The translations under genes and the position numbers were made by a program. From positions 122,726,831 to 122,790,830 of the forward strand of contig CM037585.1 of assembly GCA_021018995.1 (NCBI GenBank): DNA of 64,000 nucleotides, written 5' to 3'. Below, in pieces: positions 44,529 through 54,327 of this stretch (position 1 is its first letter; every line of letters starts with the position of its first letter). The stretch comes from Chloranthus sessilifolius (lineage: Eukaryota; Streptophyta; Magnoliopsida; Chloranthales; Chloranthaceae). The notes below the pieces were generated by a model that searched no databases, had not been told where the DNA came from, and saw only the letters and a list, made by a program, of their open reading frames with translations.

Positions 44529-46031
44529 TGATCAGTCACATAATATATCATTTTATCACCCTTAACTTAGTGATGCTAGAACTTAATTTACTACTAATAA
44601 GTCACTAATGTGCAAATATTAAAGAAAAATAGCAAAAGATAACCAAAATAATAATATTCGCCAAAATGAACTCATAAAGTAATAAAAAGACGAATCTTCG
44701 CCTACTGAAAAGATGAAAAATCGTGAATTACGATTTGGCGGAACAAAGTAAAAGAAAGTAGAAATCGTAATTTACGATTCTTCAGAGAGAAAAGAAGAAC
44801 AATACATAAAAAGGCGACAAATCGTAATTGAAGAATCATTCAATAGGAAGCTGTATAGTAGAGAATAGAAAATCGTGATTTATGATTTTCCAGAGAAAGC
44901 TACAATAGAATAATAGAAAATCGTGATTTATGATTTTTCAGAGAAAGCTACAATAGAATAATAGAAAATCGTGATTTATAATTTTACAAAAGAAAGCCTA
45001 TTGTTGCTATAGATCACGTGAGATTAACACCGCTATACACAAAATTAGAAAATCTCTAAAATAAGAAGTCCAGTGAATCACGGATTTGAGAGATTGACGA
45101 AGAATATTCTTACAGGACTCTGCTGTTGAAATAAAAGAAGAAACCTAAAAGTACATCAACAGATAGAAAGCAAGGAAGATAAGATTAGAAGTAGAAGTTA
45201 TATTAGGATAGTTTTATTTTAGTAATTTCTTTTATTAGAATTAGAAGTTTTATAAATCGACCCTTATGACCTATAAATAAGAGGCTTAGCACATAGGAAT
45301 AACCATCGAAAAATTTCATAGCACCAATTGACAATTGAGGTCTGTGTTTTCTCCCGATCAAAGTAGTTTAGGATTTACAAAGTAATATCGTCAACAGTTC
45401 TCTAAGGTCTTGCCTGACAAGCAAGGCTGAGGAAGCTGAAAGATCAACCCTTTGGATGATTCTACTTTTACTTTCTAATTTAGATTTATTTTTGCTTTCT
45501 AGTTTAGATTTATTTTATTATAATTTACTGCTTTGTAAACATCTTCAGATTTTGATTTGAATTGACAACTCAGGTTGAAATTTGCTGATTAGTGTAATGA
45601 ATTTTATTTTTCCTTTTTAATTTTCTAGAGTTTGATTGACGCCCAAATTTCTAGTGGATTAGAAATTAGTATAAATCTATATTAAAATATACTAGTTTTT
45701 TATTGACGCCCAAATTTTAGAAGACTGAAATATACTGTAATGGTATTTTAAATTTGTAAACATCTGATAATTGAAGATGGTGATTGACGACCATAATCTA
45801 AAGTAAGAGGATTAGAATTTATTTTATGCAATTTAGTATAAGAAATCATTCTTTGTTCATGTTTTTCCAATAGATTAGGAACTTAAAAGATAAGTATAAG
45901 TTTCAGAAAATTAATATAAATAGATAAACCTATCTTCGTGGGAACGATCCTATGTTAGTATTATGATTTCCATTGTGCACTTGTAATAGGTTAAGACTTA
46001 ATTAGAGATATACATAGTTAAGTCGTTAACA
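44529..46031 (+). repeat. 3' LTR of X, 1503 bp
   Basis: Runs from TGATCAGTCAC to GTTAACA. It contains an AATCGTRATTTAYGATT palindrome cluster (44700-44990) and a TATA box CTATAAATA at 45272-45280, about 280-570 bp after the cluster start. It is the full-length reference for the shortened 5' LTR. Confidence 0.92.
44700..44990. repeat. AATCGTAATTTACGATT palindrome cluster (X LTR)
   Basis: Six to seven copies lie in 290 bp, e.g. AATCGTGAATTACGATTT, AATCGTAATTTACGATTC and three AAATCGTGATTTATGATTT variants, embedded in 60-bp partial repeats (GAGAAAGCTACAATAGAATA). Confidence 0.85.
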
Positions 46032-46926
46032 ATACTCAGTCAATCGATTGAGAACAGAGGCTTCTAAGCTTTTAGTGAATTTATTTTTCTCAGTCGATCG
46101 ATCGATTTCAAATTTTTGATCGATCGATTATGGACCGAGACTTCGAGCGATTTATAAATTTATAAATTGATCGATTTATCGCATAAGTCAGATCCGCCAA
46201 AATATGAAATTTTAATTTTTTTTGGGTAAACTTGTCATTTTTAGTGTTTTAATTGTGTTAGGATTTTCTTCTTTTGAGGCCTACTATTTAAGGTCCTTCT
46301 AAGCATTGTAACAATATAATTGATTATTAATTAATGAAATTAAGCACTTGCTTTTGTGCAAACCCCAGAAGACTTGTCAAGAGTTTTCAACCGAAAGAGT
46401 GAATTTTTCAAAACCTAATGAGCGAATCTTCATTTCTCGTGCGACTTGGTGCGAACCCGACGTATAACCTTGGTGTGGAGCCTCAAAACCCTTAGAGTAA
46501 ACTTGGAACCCTATATTTTCATTTTGTCTTTTCTTTAATTATTGTCAAATAATATTTTCCCTTATTTTCTTTGATAAAGTCAAAACCCCAAACCCTTGTT
46601 AATTGATAGCTTTTGATCTTCCATTTTAATTAATTTAATCCTTCAAGCCCTAATTATTTTAAATCCTAAAGTCAAGAGACGATATCGTAATTGTCGCTTG
46701 GTTTCTTAAACTAGATCGAAACTTGAGTTCCTTCATCAGTGTCGTTTTTCTAGATCGAAAAATTTCGATGCATGTGAACGCTAAAATTCGAATTAACCTA
46801 CTAGTTTAATTAAATTTATTGGATTATTTTATGTGTTGCGTGATTTTGAATATTTCTGCTATTTAATTTAATCTGAAGTTAATCCCAAACTCACATAATT
46901 AAGGTTATAGCATTTTTCCTGCATCA
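46032..46926 (+). repeat. right part of the Y-family LTR
   Basis: Continues the LTR begun at 39159. It includes TCGATCGATCGAT palindromes at 46091-46174 and a possible TATA (TACTATTTAAGG, about 46280), ending TCCTGCATCA. Its terminal part matches 31931-32126. Confidence 0.65.
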
Positions 46927-47770
46927 CACTGATTTGCTCTAACGCTGATAGATATGCCCGAGAGGAAAACACCCATGTGTAGGTGGTGGACAGTCCGAGA
47001 AACTGAGGAAGGGCCTACAGGAATGTGAGAAATAGGACACAAAAGCACAATAGAAGGCTCTACATGAGATAGCTCAGAAGAGGATGAGATAGCTCAGAAG
47101 AGGATCTCATAGAGAAATATGCTATATCCTCAAAGACACATACGCTAATAAATAATCTATGAGTTTTGGGTTATAACAGCAATACCGTTCATATTTACCC
47201 AAGTATCCCAGAAAGACGACGCGTAGTTTTTCATCCAATTTATGTGTTTGGGACGAGTATCTGAACAAAACAGGTACACCCAAGCACGGTCGGTGCAATC
47301 TCAAACAAAACAGTGCAAGGTTTAAGAATTTGCATGGAGTTTGACCATCTAATATACAAGTGGGTGTACAATTAATGAGGTAAGTAGTAGTGAGAAGAGC
47401 CACTGACCGCTAAGATTGAGGTACATGCATTCCACAAAGGAGGTATCTAGTCACCTCCATAAGATGCCTATTCTTTACTCTGCAATCTCATTTTGTTACA
47501 GAGTGTAAGGACAAGAAAATTGATGCAAAGTCTCCATCTTCTTGACGTATAAACAAAAGCCTAAAGATGTGTACTCACCACCATTATCAACCCTAAGAGC
47601 CTTAATGGTATGCCCAATTGAGTTAGGACCATAGTAGAAAAACTTATATAGGTGGAGAGAACATCCCCTTTAGACTTAAGTACATACACCCATGAACATC
47701 GTGAATGATCAGCGATAAAAGCAGCATAATATTTGAAGCCACCAAGAGACAAGGGAGCGTACAAATCACT
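46927..47770 (-). pseudogene. copia integrase, degenerate
   Basis: Minus-strand pieces in order: KYYAAFIADHSRCSWVYVLK (about 47730), LRLLGLIMVV in place of the family's RSDNGGE region, TTTYLINCTPTCILDGQTP (about 47390) and KLDEKLRVVFLGYLGKYERY (about 47230). These match the Ty1/copia integrase core and its C-terminal block. Frameshifts and stops are present. The next part of pol is at 38674-39158. Confidence 0.8.
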
Positions 47771-48420
47771 GTCTTTGACAGTGATTTTTTGGAAAAAATT
47801 ACTGCCCTAACCAATTGTAAATAAAGCAATGATTTTTTTTTACCACTGTACATGACGATGATTTATGAACTTCAACAACCGCTCTCAACAGTCATAGAAA
47901 AAATACCAACGATTTTTTTTTTAATTACTCAACAATTTTTATTTTTTTTTAATTACTCAACGATTTTTTATGCAATTTTTTTTTTAAATTAATATTTTTT
48001 TTATGCCTTTTTAATACAATTTATTTTATATTTTTTTTAATGCAATTTTTTTAATGCTTTTTTTTAATGTAATTTTTTAATGTTTTTTTTAATGCAATTA
48101 TTTTAATGTTTTTTTTTAATACAATTTTTTTAATGCAATTTTTTTAATGTTTTAAAAAAACATATATAAAGAAAAAAAAACTATTAATCTCATATTTCAA
48201 CACATCCATTCAACTCAAATACAAATCATTCAATGCCATTAATAAAAAAAATAGATGCCCAATTCTTTTATTCAAACAAAAGGTTGTCTTTCAAATCAGC
48301 AAAATATTTTAAACTCTACATGCCCAATCCTTTTATTCAAACAAAAAGAAGAAAATAAAGAGAGTTAACAATCTAAAGACCCCATAACCCATTTTCAAAA
48401 TAAAAGAAAAAAAAATTAAA
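47771..48420. other. T-rich low-complexity stretch
   Basis: Many variants of AATGCAATTTTTTTAATG between 47930 and 48150, then AT-rich DNA. No gene was seen. Confidence 0.7.
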
Positions 48421-48689
48421 TTTGCTTCGCCTCTCCCGTCAAGTGTCCCCGACCCCTAGTGATCCGTTTGAGGTGAACTTGAAATCGGAAAGCTTCGCCT
48501 GATATCAAAAGGAGAACATCATTAAAGTCTAGGCCATGGTACATGAACTTATGCAATTCATTTTCCTAAAATCTGAAAAATATAAGTGACAAACTGAACT
48601 AGTAAGAACTTAATCTGCTGCCAGATATGAACTCCAATATCTCCGACTACCACGTTGCATTTGATTTTTGCAGCAATTCCTGTATGCAG

Positions 48690-48691
48690 AG

Positions 48692-48749
<58 letters not shown>

Positions 48750-48750
48750 T
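48690..48750. repeat. (AT)n(AC)n microsatellite
   Basis: About 30 bp of AT followed by about 28 bp of AC repeats. It accounts for all Tyr-Ile and Val-Cys frames here. A further (AT)n lies at 50691-50717. Confidence 0.97.
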
Positions 48751-49341
48751 CTTGCAAGGAAATGTTGAATGTTGTGATATTTGGATAGTTTCTACTCCGT
48801 GCACAGGTAGTAGATACCATAAACCTTTGGTCAAAGGGATAATGGCTCCTGACCGACATTTAAACACAAAACTGGTGTTTAAATGTTCTTACACCATTAA
48901 AATTAGATTTCGTATCTCACACCATTGAAGCATGATTTATCATTCTGCCCTGTGGCACACATCTGTGATCAATCTAAATTGTCAAAATGGCAACCTATCA
49001 TTGCAACATGTCTCAGCCAAAAGAAACTATAAGTGGGTGTGAACCATCTAGTTGATGAACTTTAATATCAGCCATTAAAACTAAAAACAATGGTTGAACT
49101 TGAATATCAACCATCTAGTTCACATGGATCCGACCGCATTCAATTCACTAGTATCTAAGTAATAAATAACAAAGATACCAACTCAGTGATTGACAAATAT
49201 AATTGTGCAATTTAAGTCCTAAATCGCACCTATAAACATGGGGTGTAACTTTCAAGAAAAGCTAGTCTCTGCCAGTTTATATAACAAGCCAAATGGGGAA
49301 ACCCTTGGCAGGTAGATTTACACCAAATCCAGTATGATCGA

Positions 49342-50102
49342 TCACACATTGCTTTGCTTGTAATGCTTCGTATCGATTATTTGCTTGCCGCACATAGCAC
49401 AAACTCCTGGACAGATATAAAGCATGTCAAAAACCTCTCACATCGCAATAAAATCTCATAAGGTGGATCCACAAAAAAAGAAACAAGAGACGACTATTCC
49501 AGTCTCGTACTGAAAAAAATAAAAAATCAACCATTGACCAGAGTATGAATTAAAGAAACATCACTGAAAAAGAACAGCCTTAAAAGATACAAAGGGCAAG
49601 AAGGTAAGAGAAAAGGAGGTTTCAGTACAACACGGAGTAAAAGCACTGGATTTTCATACCTTTGCTGTAAGCGCACGTGTGACAGTAGCAGGAATCTTGG
49701 TGAACCTGTTGCTTGCAAATGATGTATTTGGTTGTTCCATAAGGAGTCCATCTGTACAGAAACCAAAGGGCAAAAGAAAATTTGAATCAAAACCAAGAAC
49801 ACTAAAATCAACCATTGCGTTGAAATAAAAATAAGAAGCATGCATACTGAGCAAAATCCAAAGGGCCAAAATCTAAATGAAGAATCAAATCCCACAATTA
49901 AAAATTTGAGCAATCATGAATGGGAAAAAAAGACAGATTCATTACATGATCAACAAAAAACTGACAGCATTCCCAGAAATATTATCAAATAAGATTTTTG
50001 TTTGCAATATAAACATTACCTTCCAGCACCAGAGAAACAAATATCATGATAAATTGGGTCTGAACCACGGATCGGTTTAAGGTTATGAAGATTCTTTGTA
50101 AT
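49342..50102 (-). pseudogene. CRIPT: CRIPT homologue, 3' exons
   Basis: Exon 49660-49751 reads WTPYGTTKYIICKQQVHQDS, then CYCHTCAYSK. Exon 49342-49406 completes it with VCAMCGKQIIDTKHYKQSNV and a stop. Borders are canonical (TGTACAG|A...AAAG|GTATG; TCCAG|GA) and the split Gly codon is restored. These are the C-terminal Cys-rich zinc-binding half of CRIPT, a small conserved protein of about 100 residues, with all visible CXXC cysteines kept. Another exon with good borders (50020-50102: KNLHNLKPIRGSDP...CFSGAGR) joins in the right phase (Arg-Trp) but is not CRIPT sequence; the canonical N-terminal half was not found up to 57.6 kb. It is therefore probably a gene fragment in a chimeric transcript. 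Confidence 0.8.
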
Positions 50103-50324
50103 CTGCAGATATAAAGAATATCACCATTTAAAACAACAGAGTTAATATGTGTGTGTGTACAGTAAATCAGTAATAACCAAATCAACCTCTAGAAAAGTCT
50201 TTGAGAGTTCGGAAACATAACTAGAACATTACCTCAAATAGTAAAGTCCAAACAAGTAAAATTCAGATAGAAATATTATCAAATAAGCTTTTTGTTTGCA
50301 ATATAAATATTACCTTCCAATAGG

Positions 50325-50425
50325 CAATTACTAGCGATACTTAATCCTAATAAAATAGGTGAAACTCCAACATTCACGGAACCAGGTTCCTTATCTGAAG
50401 CACGGCTCTAAGATTCAAGATAAAG
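50325..50425 (-). pseudogene. possible exon fragment of unknown gene
   Basis: A minus-strand open segment (DKEPGSVNVGVSPILLGLSI, then ASNCLLEG) ends at AAG|GTAATATTTAT. The donor region and following 40 bp are a near-copy of that at 50020, and the end of the exon is repeated at 50510-50540. No family recognised. Confidence 0.35.
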
Positions 50426-50689
50426 AAAAAATGTCAGATGAACAAGGTATCATGGTGTGTAACATCAAGACAGAGTTGATGAACTGACCAAGATTCATTG
50501 ATGGTTCCCCTTCCAATAGGCAATTACAAGCGATACTTAAATGTGAAATGGGAGAATTCTCAACATAACAGAATATGATCTATAATTACTGCATCATGAG
50601 ACCAGATTGCAGGCTATACGACTAATATTTCCTAGTATCTTAAATAGCAGGACAATCAAAGCATAATTTATTATATTATCACAAGAGAA

Positions 50690-50720
<31 letters not shown>

Positions 50721-51018
50721 CTACACCTACTTTTATTACATCATGAGATTGCTAGCCATGCCTCTAATATTTCCTAATATCTTAAATGGCAGGACAAGTC
50801 ATAGCAAAATTTGTTATGTTATCAAAAAGAAAAACAAAATTTCGGCATTGAACAAAAAGAACCTGCTACATAATTCCCAAAACTTCAGCATATGGTCTGC
50901 AATCCATTGGAGTTCTGATTTGACAAATCTTCAGAAAAAATAATGATACAAAAGGCCAATTGGAAACATTTCTACTGTAAGCATTTGCCCATAAATTACT
51001 AGTGGATTATCAATTTAC

Positions 51019-51147
51019 CTCTCTGCAGCAATGCTTTTTAGCTCATCCAGATCAGTAGCTGGGGGAACCCATATCTCAGTAAACCGATTCCGCAGAGCCG
51101 GAGATAGCTCTCTTTTCCCTTAATCACCACCAGGATTCAATAATTTC
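51019..51147 (-). pseudogene. MDN1: midasin (MDN1) exon fragment
   Basis: The minus strand reads NPGGD, a TAA stop (TAT in the family), GKRELSPALRNRFTEIWVPP, then TDLDELKSI and ends at a GTAAATTG donor. The stretch is a signature of one AAA+ ATPase module of midasin, the very large ribosome-biogenesis ATPase. Sequence before NPGGD does not match, so the fragment starts there. With one exon and a stop it cannot be a working gene; the real MDN1 spans tens of exons. Confidence 0.85.
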
Positions 51148-51738
51148 TTCCTCAAGCCATAAAACTTACATTGGATAAGCAACTCCCTCCCCCTTTTCCA
51201 TAGTTGGGCACATGTTAGAACTCTCCCCAATATCACCTCCTATTTAAACATTTAACTCTATGCAGAGCCACATTTTCCACATCATAGTCCAAAGTTGGTC
51301 TACAAGTGGTCTCTTGCTTAAATACCGATAAAAAGATCCCACCATTTTCTCTTCTATTCGCCCCCAGATTGTTACCAAAGTGGTAGCCCCTGCACTCTCT
51401 TTTGTGGTCGTTCCTCTGTGTTCCATAGGCAACCTTTTGCCCATTATCTCCACCACCAACATAACTTTTATTTTGTGGTGGATTGAGACTCGGTCAGCCA
51501 CTCTGTTGCCAACACTGTTAGCAACACCATTAGCTATTCACAAAATTCTCCGTAGAATCCTAGAAGACCGAGTCTCCCTTCTTAATGCAATTAAATAGAG
51601 GAAATGACAAGCATATACAAATTCAGCACATTTCACAGTTAACCAAAAAAAAAGTAACCTAAACCACTTGACAGTCTTAAAGTTTGTAGTTTGTTACCAG
51701 AGACCAATAACTAAAATGTTCATGTAGATTGTGTTTCA

Positions 51739-52085
51739 CTACAAAAAAAGGGACCTACGCCAACAGCTGCCAACCGCCGGCGATGAGTTCCCCAGCCATC
51801 AGAGTAGGTTACGCCGACTGCGGGCAGCAGTCGGCGATAATTTCGTCCGGGAATTATTACGCCGACTTTTGAAGCTGTCGGCATAGGGTAGGGGCCCAAC
51901 GCCGACGGCTAAAGCCGTTGGAGTAGATGTTTTTTAAAATAATAATAATAAATTAATTTTTTTCCCCACCTACGCCTGCAGCCGTCGGCATAGGTTTATT
52001 ATTTTTTTTAATTTTAATTTATTTCCCCACCTACGCCAACGGCTGCAGCCGTCAACATAGGTGTGCTTTTTTAAGAAAAAAAATT
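51739..52085. mobile_element. CACTA-type MITE, left end clear
   Basis: Begins CACTACAAAAAAAGGGACCT and contains several inverted copies of CTACGCCGACGGCT / AGCCGTCGGCGTAG, a composition typical of CACTA-related MITEs. No matching right terminal repeat was found; the sequence runs into A/T tracts and then into the ARM-repeat fragment. Confidence 0.6.
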
Positions 52086-52104
52086 ATTTAAAAAAAAAAA
52101 AACC

Positions 52105-52312
52105 TCTAACAGTCTCGCTGCAGTATCCTCGCACTGATGACACCTAAGAAGTTTCAAAAGTGCATCTACAGCACCGCTCTCCACCATTGCTTCAGCACTG
52201 CTTGCATCATCAGTTTCCAATACGAGTAGGGGCATTTAATGCACCAATAATTGTGCTTTCTGTGCCAGAATGAAGTAATCTTACCAACACTGCTACTGGT
52301 ACCTCCAAGAAG
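52105..52312 (-). pseudogene. CSI1-like armadillo-repeat exon fragment
   Basis: Minus-strand peptides LEVPVAVLVRLLHSGTESTI, then IGALNA, and after a one-base insertion [20 protein letters not shown], then [20 protein letters not shown]. They match the ARM-repeat region of CELLULOSE SYNTHASE INTERACTIVE proteins, which guide cellulose synthase along microtubules. The extra C near 52230 shifts the frame. The fragment ends abruptly in a T-tract at 52103. Confidence 0.75.
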
Positions 52313-52935
52313 TATTCAGAACTATATTGTCGAATACAAGATAAGGTAGAACAGAAGCTGTGGATTCCCAAAAGCTTACCAGCACTTGGATAAGTAAAGA
52401 GCGTATGGAATCAAAGAAGAAAGATTTATAATAGAACTTATATTTAAATTCAATGTGATCAAGTCAAAAGCTGTCGAAAAATTATTTGTTAGTTTGGGGA
52501 TGTGGAAATAGCATGCTCATTACCTGCCGTAAGATCCAGTGATGGGGCAAGCTATTTCCACATCAAAAGACTGTCCAACCATAAGATTAGATGGAGTCAG
52601 ATTCATTCAGATCTAAACTCACATAAGAACCATGAAGGGTCCAAGATTAGTGCAGAGGAAAGGATGAAGAAATTCAGCCTTAAACTCGAACCCAGGGCAC
52701 TTAACAAGATGGCTGATATTATAAAATTTTAATATATAACAGTTTAAAGGTCAATCAAATATCAGAGAGCTTGCTAGTTGACTTAACATACTTCAAGAGT
52801 AGGACAAGTTAGGGAATAATTTGTGAGTACTCAAAAAACTTGGTTGTTATGTAAGGGATTCATAAGATATAAACTAGCGTAAAAGAAAGAAGAGAGAGGA
52901 AGAATTATAGAAGGTACAAAGGGAGAAAGAGATAA

Positions 52936-52936
<1 letters not shown>

Positions 52937-52988
<52 letters not shown>
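52937..52988. repeat. (GT)n(GA)n microsatellite
   Basis: About 20 bp GT followed by about 34 bp GA repeats; no coding meaning. Confidence 0.97.
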
Positions 52989-52991
<3 letters not shown>

Positions 52992-53369
52992 CGAGAAATA
53001 GGGACTGGGAGAAAATTGAGAAGAGAGGAGAGAAAATGAGTCAAAATTTCACTATAGCACAGCACAGCCGACTAGATGTTCAGAGCCATCTGATCAATCC
53101 TTTACTTTTGGAGGGAATAAAGATACAGTTAATAGTCCACTCAAAGTTCCACAAATCAAAGGGTTTGGATCATCTGATAGGTGATTGGTTCTATTTTGAG
53201 GCCATGATCCATCTAACATGTGTTAATTTGATAAAATGTCCCACGCCAATGATCACTGTAACGATACAGCTAAAAAGATAGAGAGAACAATGGATATAAA
53301 CAACAATGCATTATGATATTATATTTCTCCTAAAAGAATAGCTAAAAAATGTTGGAAGTTGAAGCTCAC

Positions 53370-53474
53370 CTTCTGGCTAAGAATCCTATCAATTTTCTAA
53401 GAAGCATATTCAGCTGAAATTTCCTCAGCAAATATGATAAAACCAAACCCTCTATGCGAATTTTTTTCGTCATC
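53370..53474 (-). pseudogene. RRM-protein exon fragment
   Basis: An exon of 105 bp with CTAG|GATGAC acceptor and AGAAG|GTGAGC donor, phase 0 at both ends, reads DDEKNSHRGFGFIIFAEEIS, a TAG after EYAS, then KIDRILSQK. RGFGFIIF is the RNP1 motif of an RNA-recognition domain, of the type in plant hnRNP-like proteins. The in-frame TAG makes it non-functional. Confidence 0.65.
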
Positions 53475-53799
53475 CTAGAGCAGAACAAAAAACAAAGGAT
53501 TAAACCTTAATCAGCTGAAAAGAAACCTCAGAAGGTGGGGGATGGTCAATAGAAATAACGTGCATTCATATGTAGCAGGACAAAAACAAAGGATTAAACC
53601 CTAATCAGTTGAAAACAAGGGAAGCTCAGAATCATAGTCACAAAGTCAGTAGTCGGCACTCGGCAATAAATCGGCAAGGGTCTGATAAGTAAGGAAAAAT
53701 CGGCAAAAAATGGTACAAGTCGGAAAAATCGGGAAAAATAAAAAAAGATCAAAGGGAACACATACTACATGGTAATTGGGATGGGAGTAATTTACCTTA

Positions 53800-54003
53800 C
53801 TACGCACTGGTTTTCGAGCCATCCCCAACAGGCTTAAATTCCTGCAGCTCCTTGCAATTCATCCATGGTTTGACCCAAACCTTTGCCTCATAGATCTTCT
53901 TTTTACCATCATCCATCACTTCAATAGTAAGATGGTGCAGAGTACCCGCAACCACCTGCTCTTTTGCCTTCACTTTTGCAAACTCCAAAAGAGATTTTGT
54001 TTG
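53800..54003 (-). pseudogene. phytocystatin C-terminal exon
   Basis: Minus strand reads [20 protein letters not shown], then the cystatin strands [20 protein letters not shown] and [18 protein letters not shown], ending at TAG. QVVAG is the central protease-binding loop and the Pro-Trp pair the second hairpin of plant cysteine-protease inhibitors. The N-terminal exon (Gly loop and LARFAV helix motif) was not found to 57.6 kb, and no clear acceptor precedes the exon. The frame itself is intact, so a divergent upstream exon cannot be excluded. Confidence 0.82.
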
Positions 54004-54327
54004 TCAATCAGAAAATAAACAAATTAAAACTACAATGGAAACAAGAAATCAAATGGATTGACAAAGAAAACACAGGCAATAAATGATTCCTATTAGAAAT
54101 AAGATCACAATTTTTCCATAAAATAAAATATTTCAGCAAAAAAAAATAAGTTTTGGTTTGTTGCAAATCGAGAATTCCCAGCATCCCAAAATTAACGCCT
54201 CTTAACAATTAGTCTACATGTGTAAAGAAAGAAAGGTGTTTACAACTAAATTATACATAGAGCAGAAAAGGAGTTTATACAACAAAAGCTAGTGAGAAAT
54301 GATTGCGATGGTGAAAGAGTACACTAC

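Larger units (their letters stand above)
39195..46031 (+). mobile_element. complete non-autonomous Athila-like element X, 6837 bp
   Basis: Two LTRs (39195-39866 and 44529-46031) are flanked by the exact target duplication ATACT (39190-39194, 46032-46036). They contain a primer site, a gag remnant, an internal promoter-like segment with short ORFs, a long AT-rich non-coding part and a polypurine tract. No protease, RT or integrase is present; mobilisation would have needed a partner. It is inserted in a Y-family LTR that is itself inside copia. Confidence 0.92.

Noticed and set aside
51244..51501. 85-codon minus frame next to the midasin fragment
   Set aside because: Overlapping frames are equally open, and none continues the midasin sequence or matches a family I recognise.
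52502..52732. 76-codon plus frame (MEIACSLPAVRSSDG)
   Set aside because: No recognisable domain, no splice or promoter signals, and opposite to the exon train; probably chance.
53800..54003. Functional cystatin gene
   Set aside because: The single exon is intact, but the N-terminal exon and a clear acceptor are missing within 3.6 kb; kept as a fragment.
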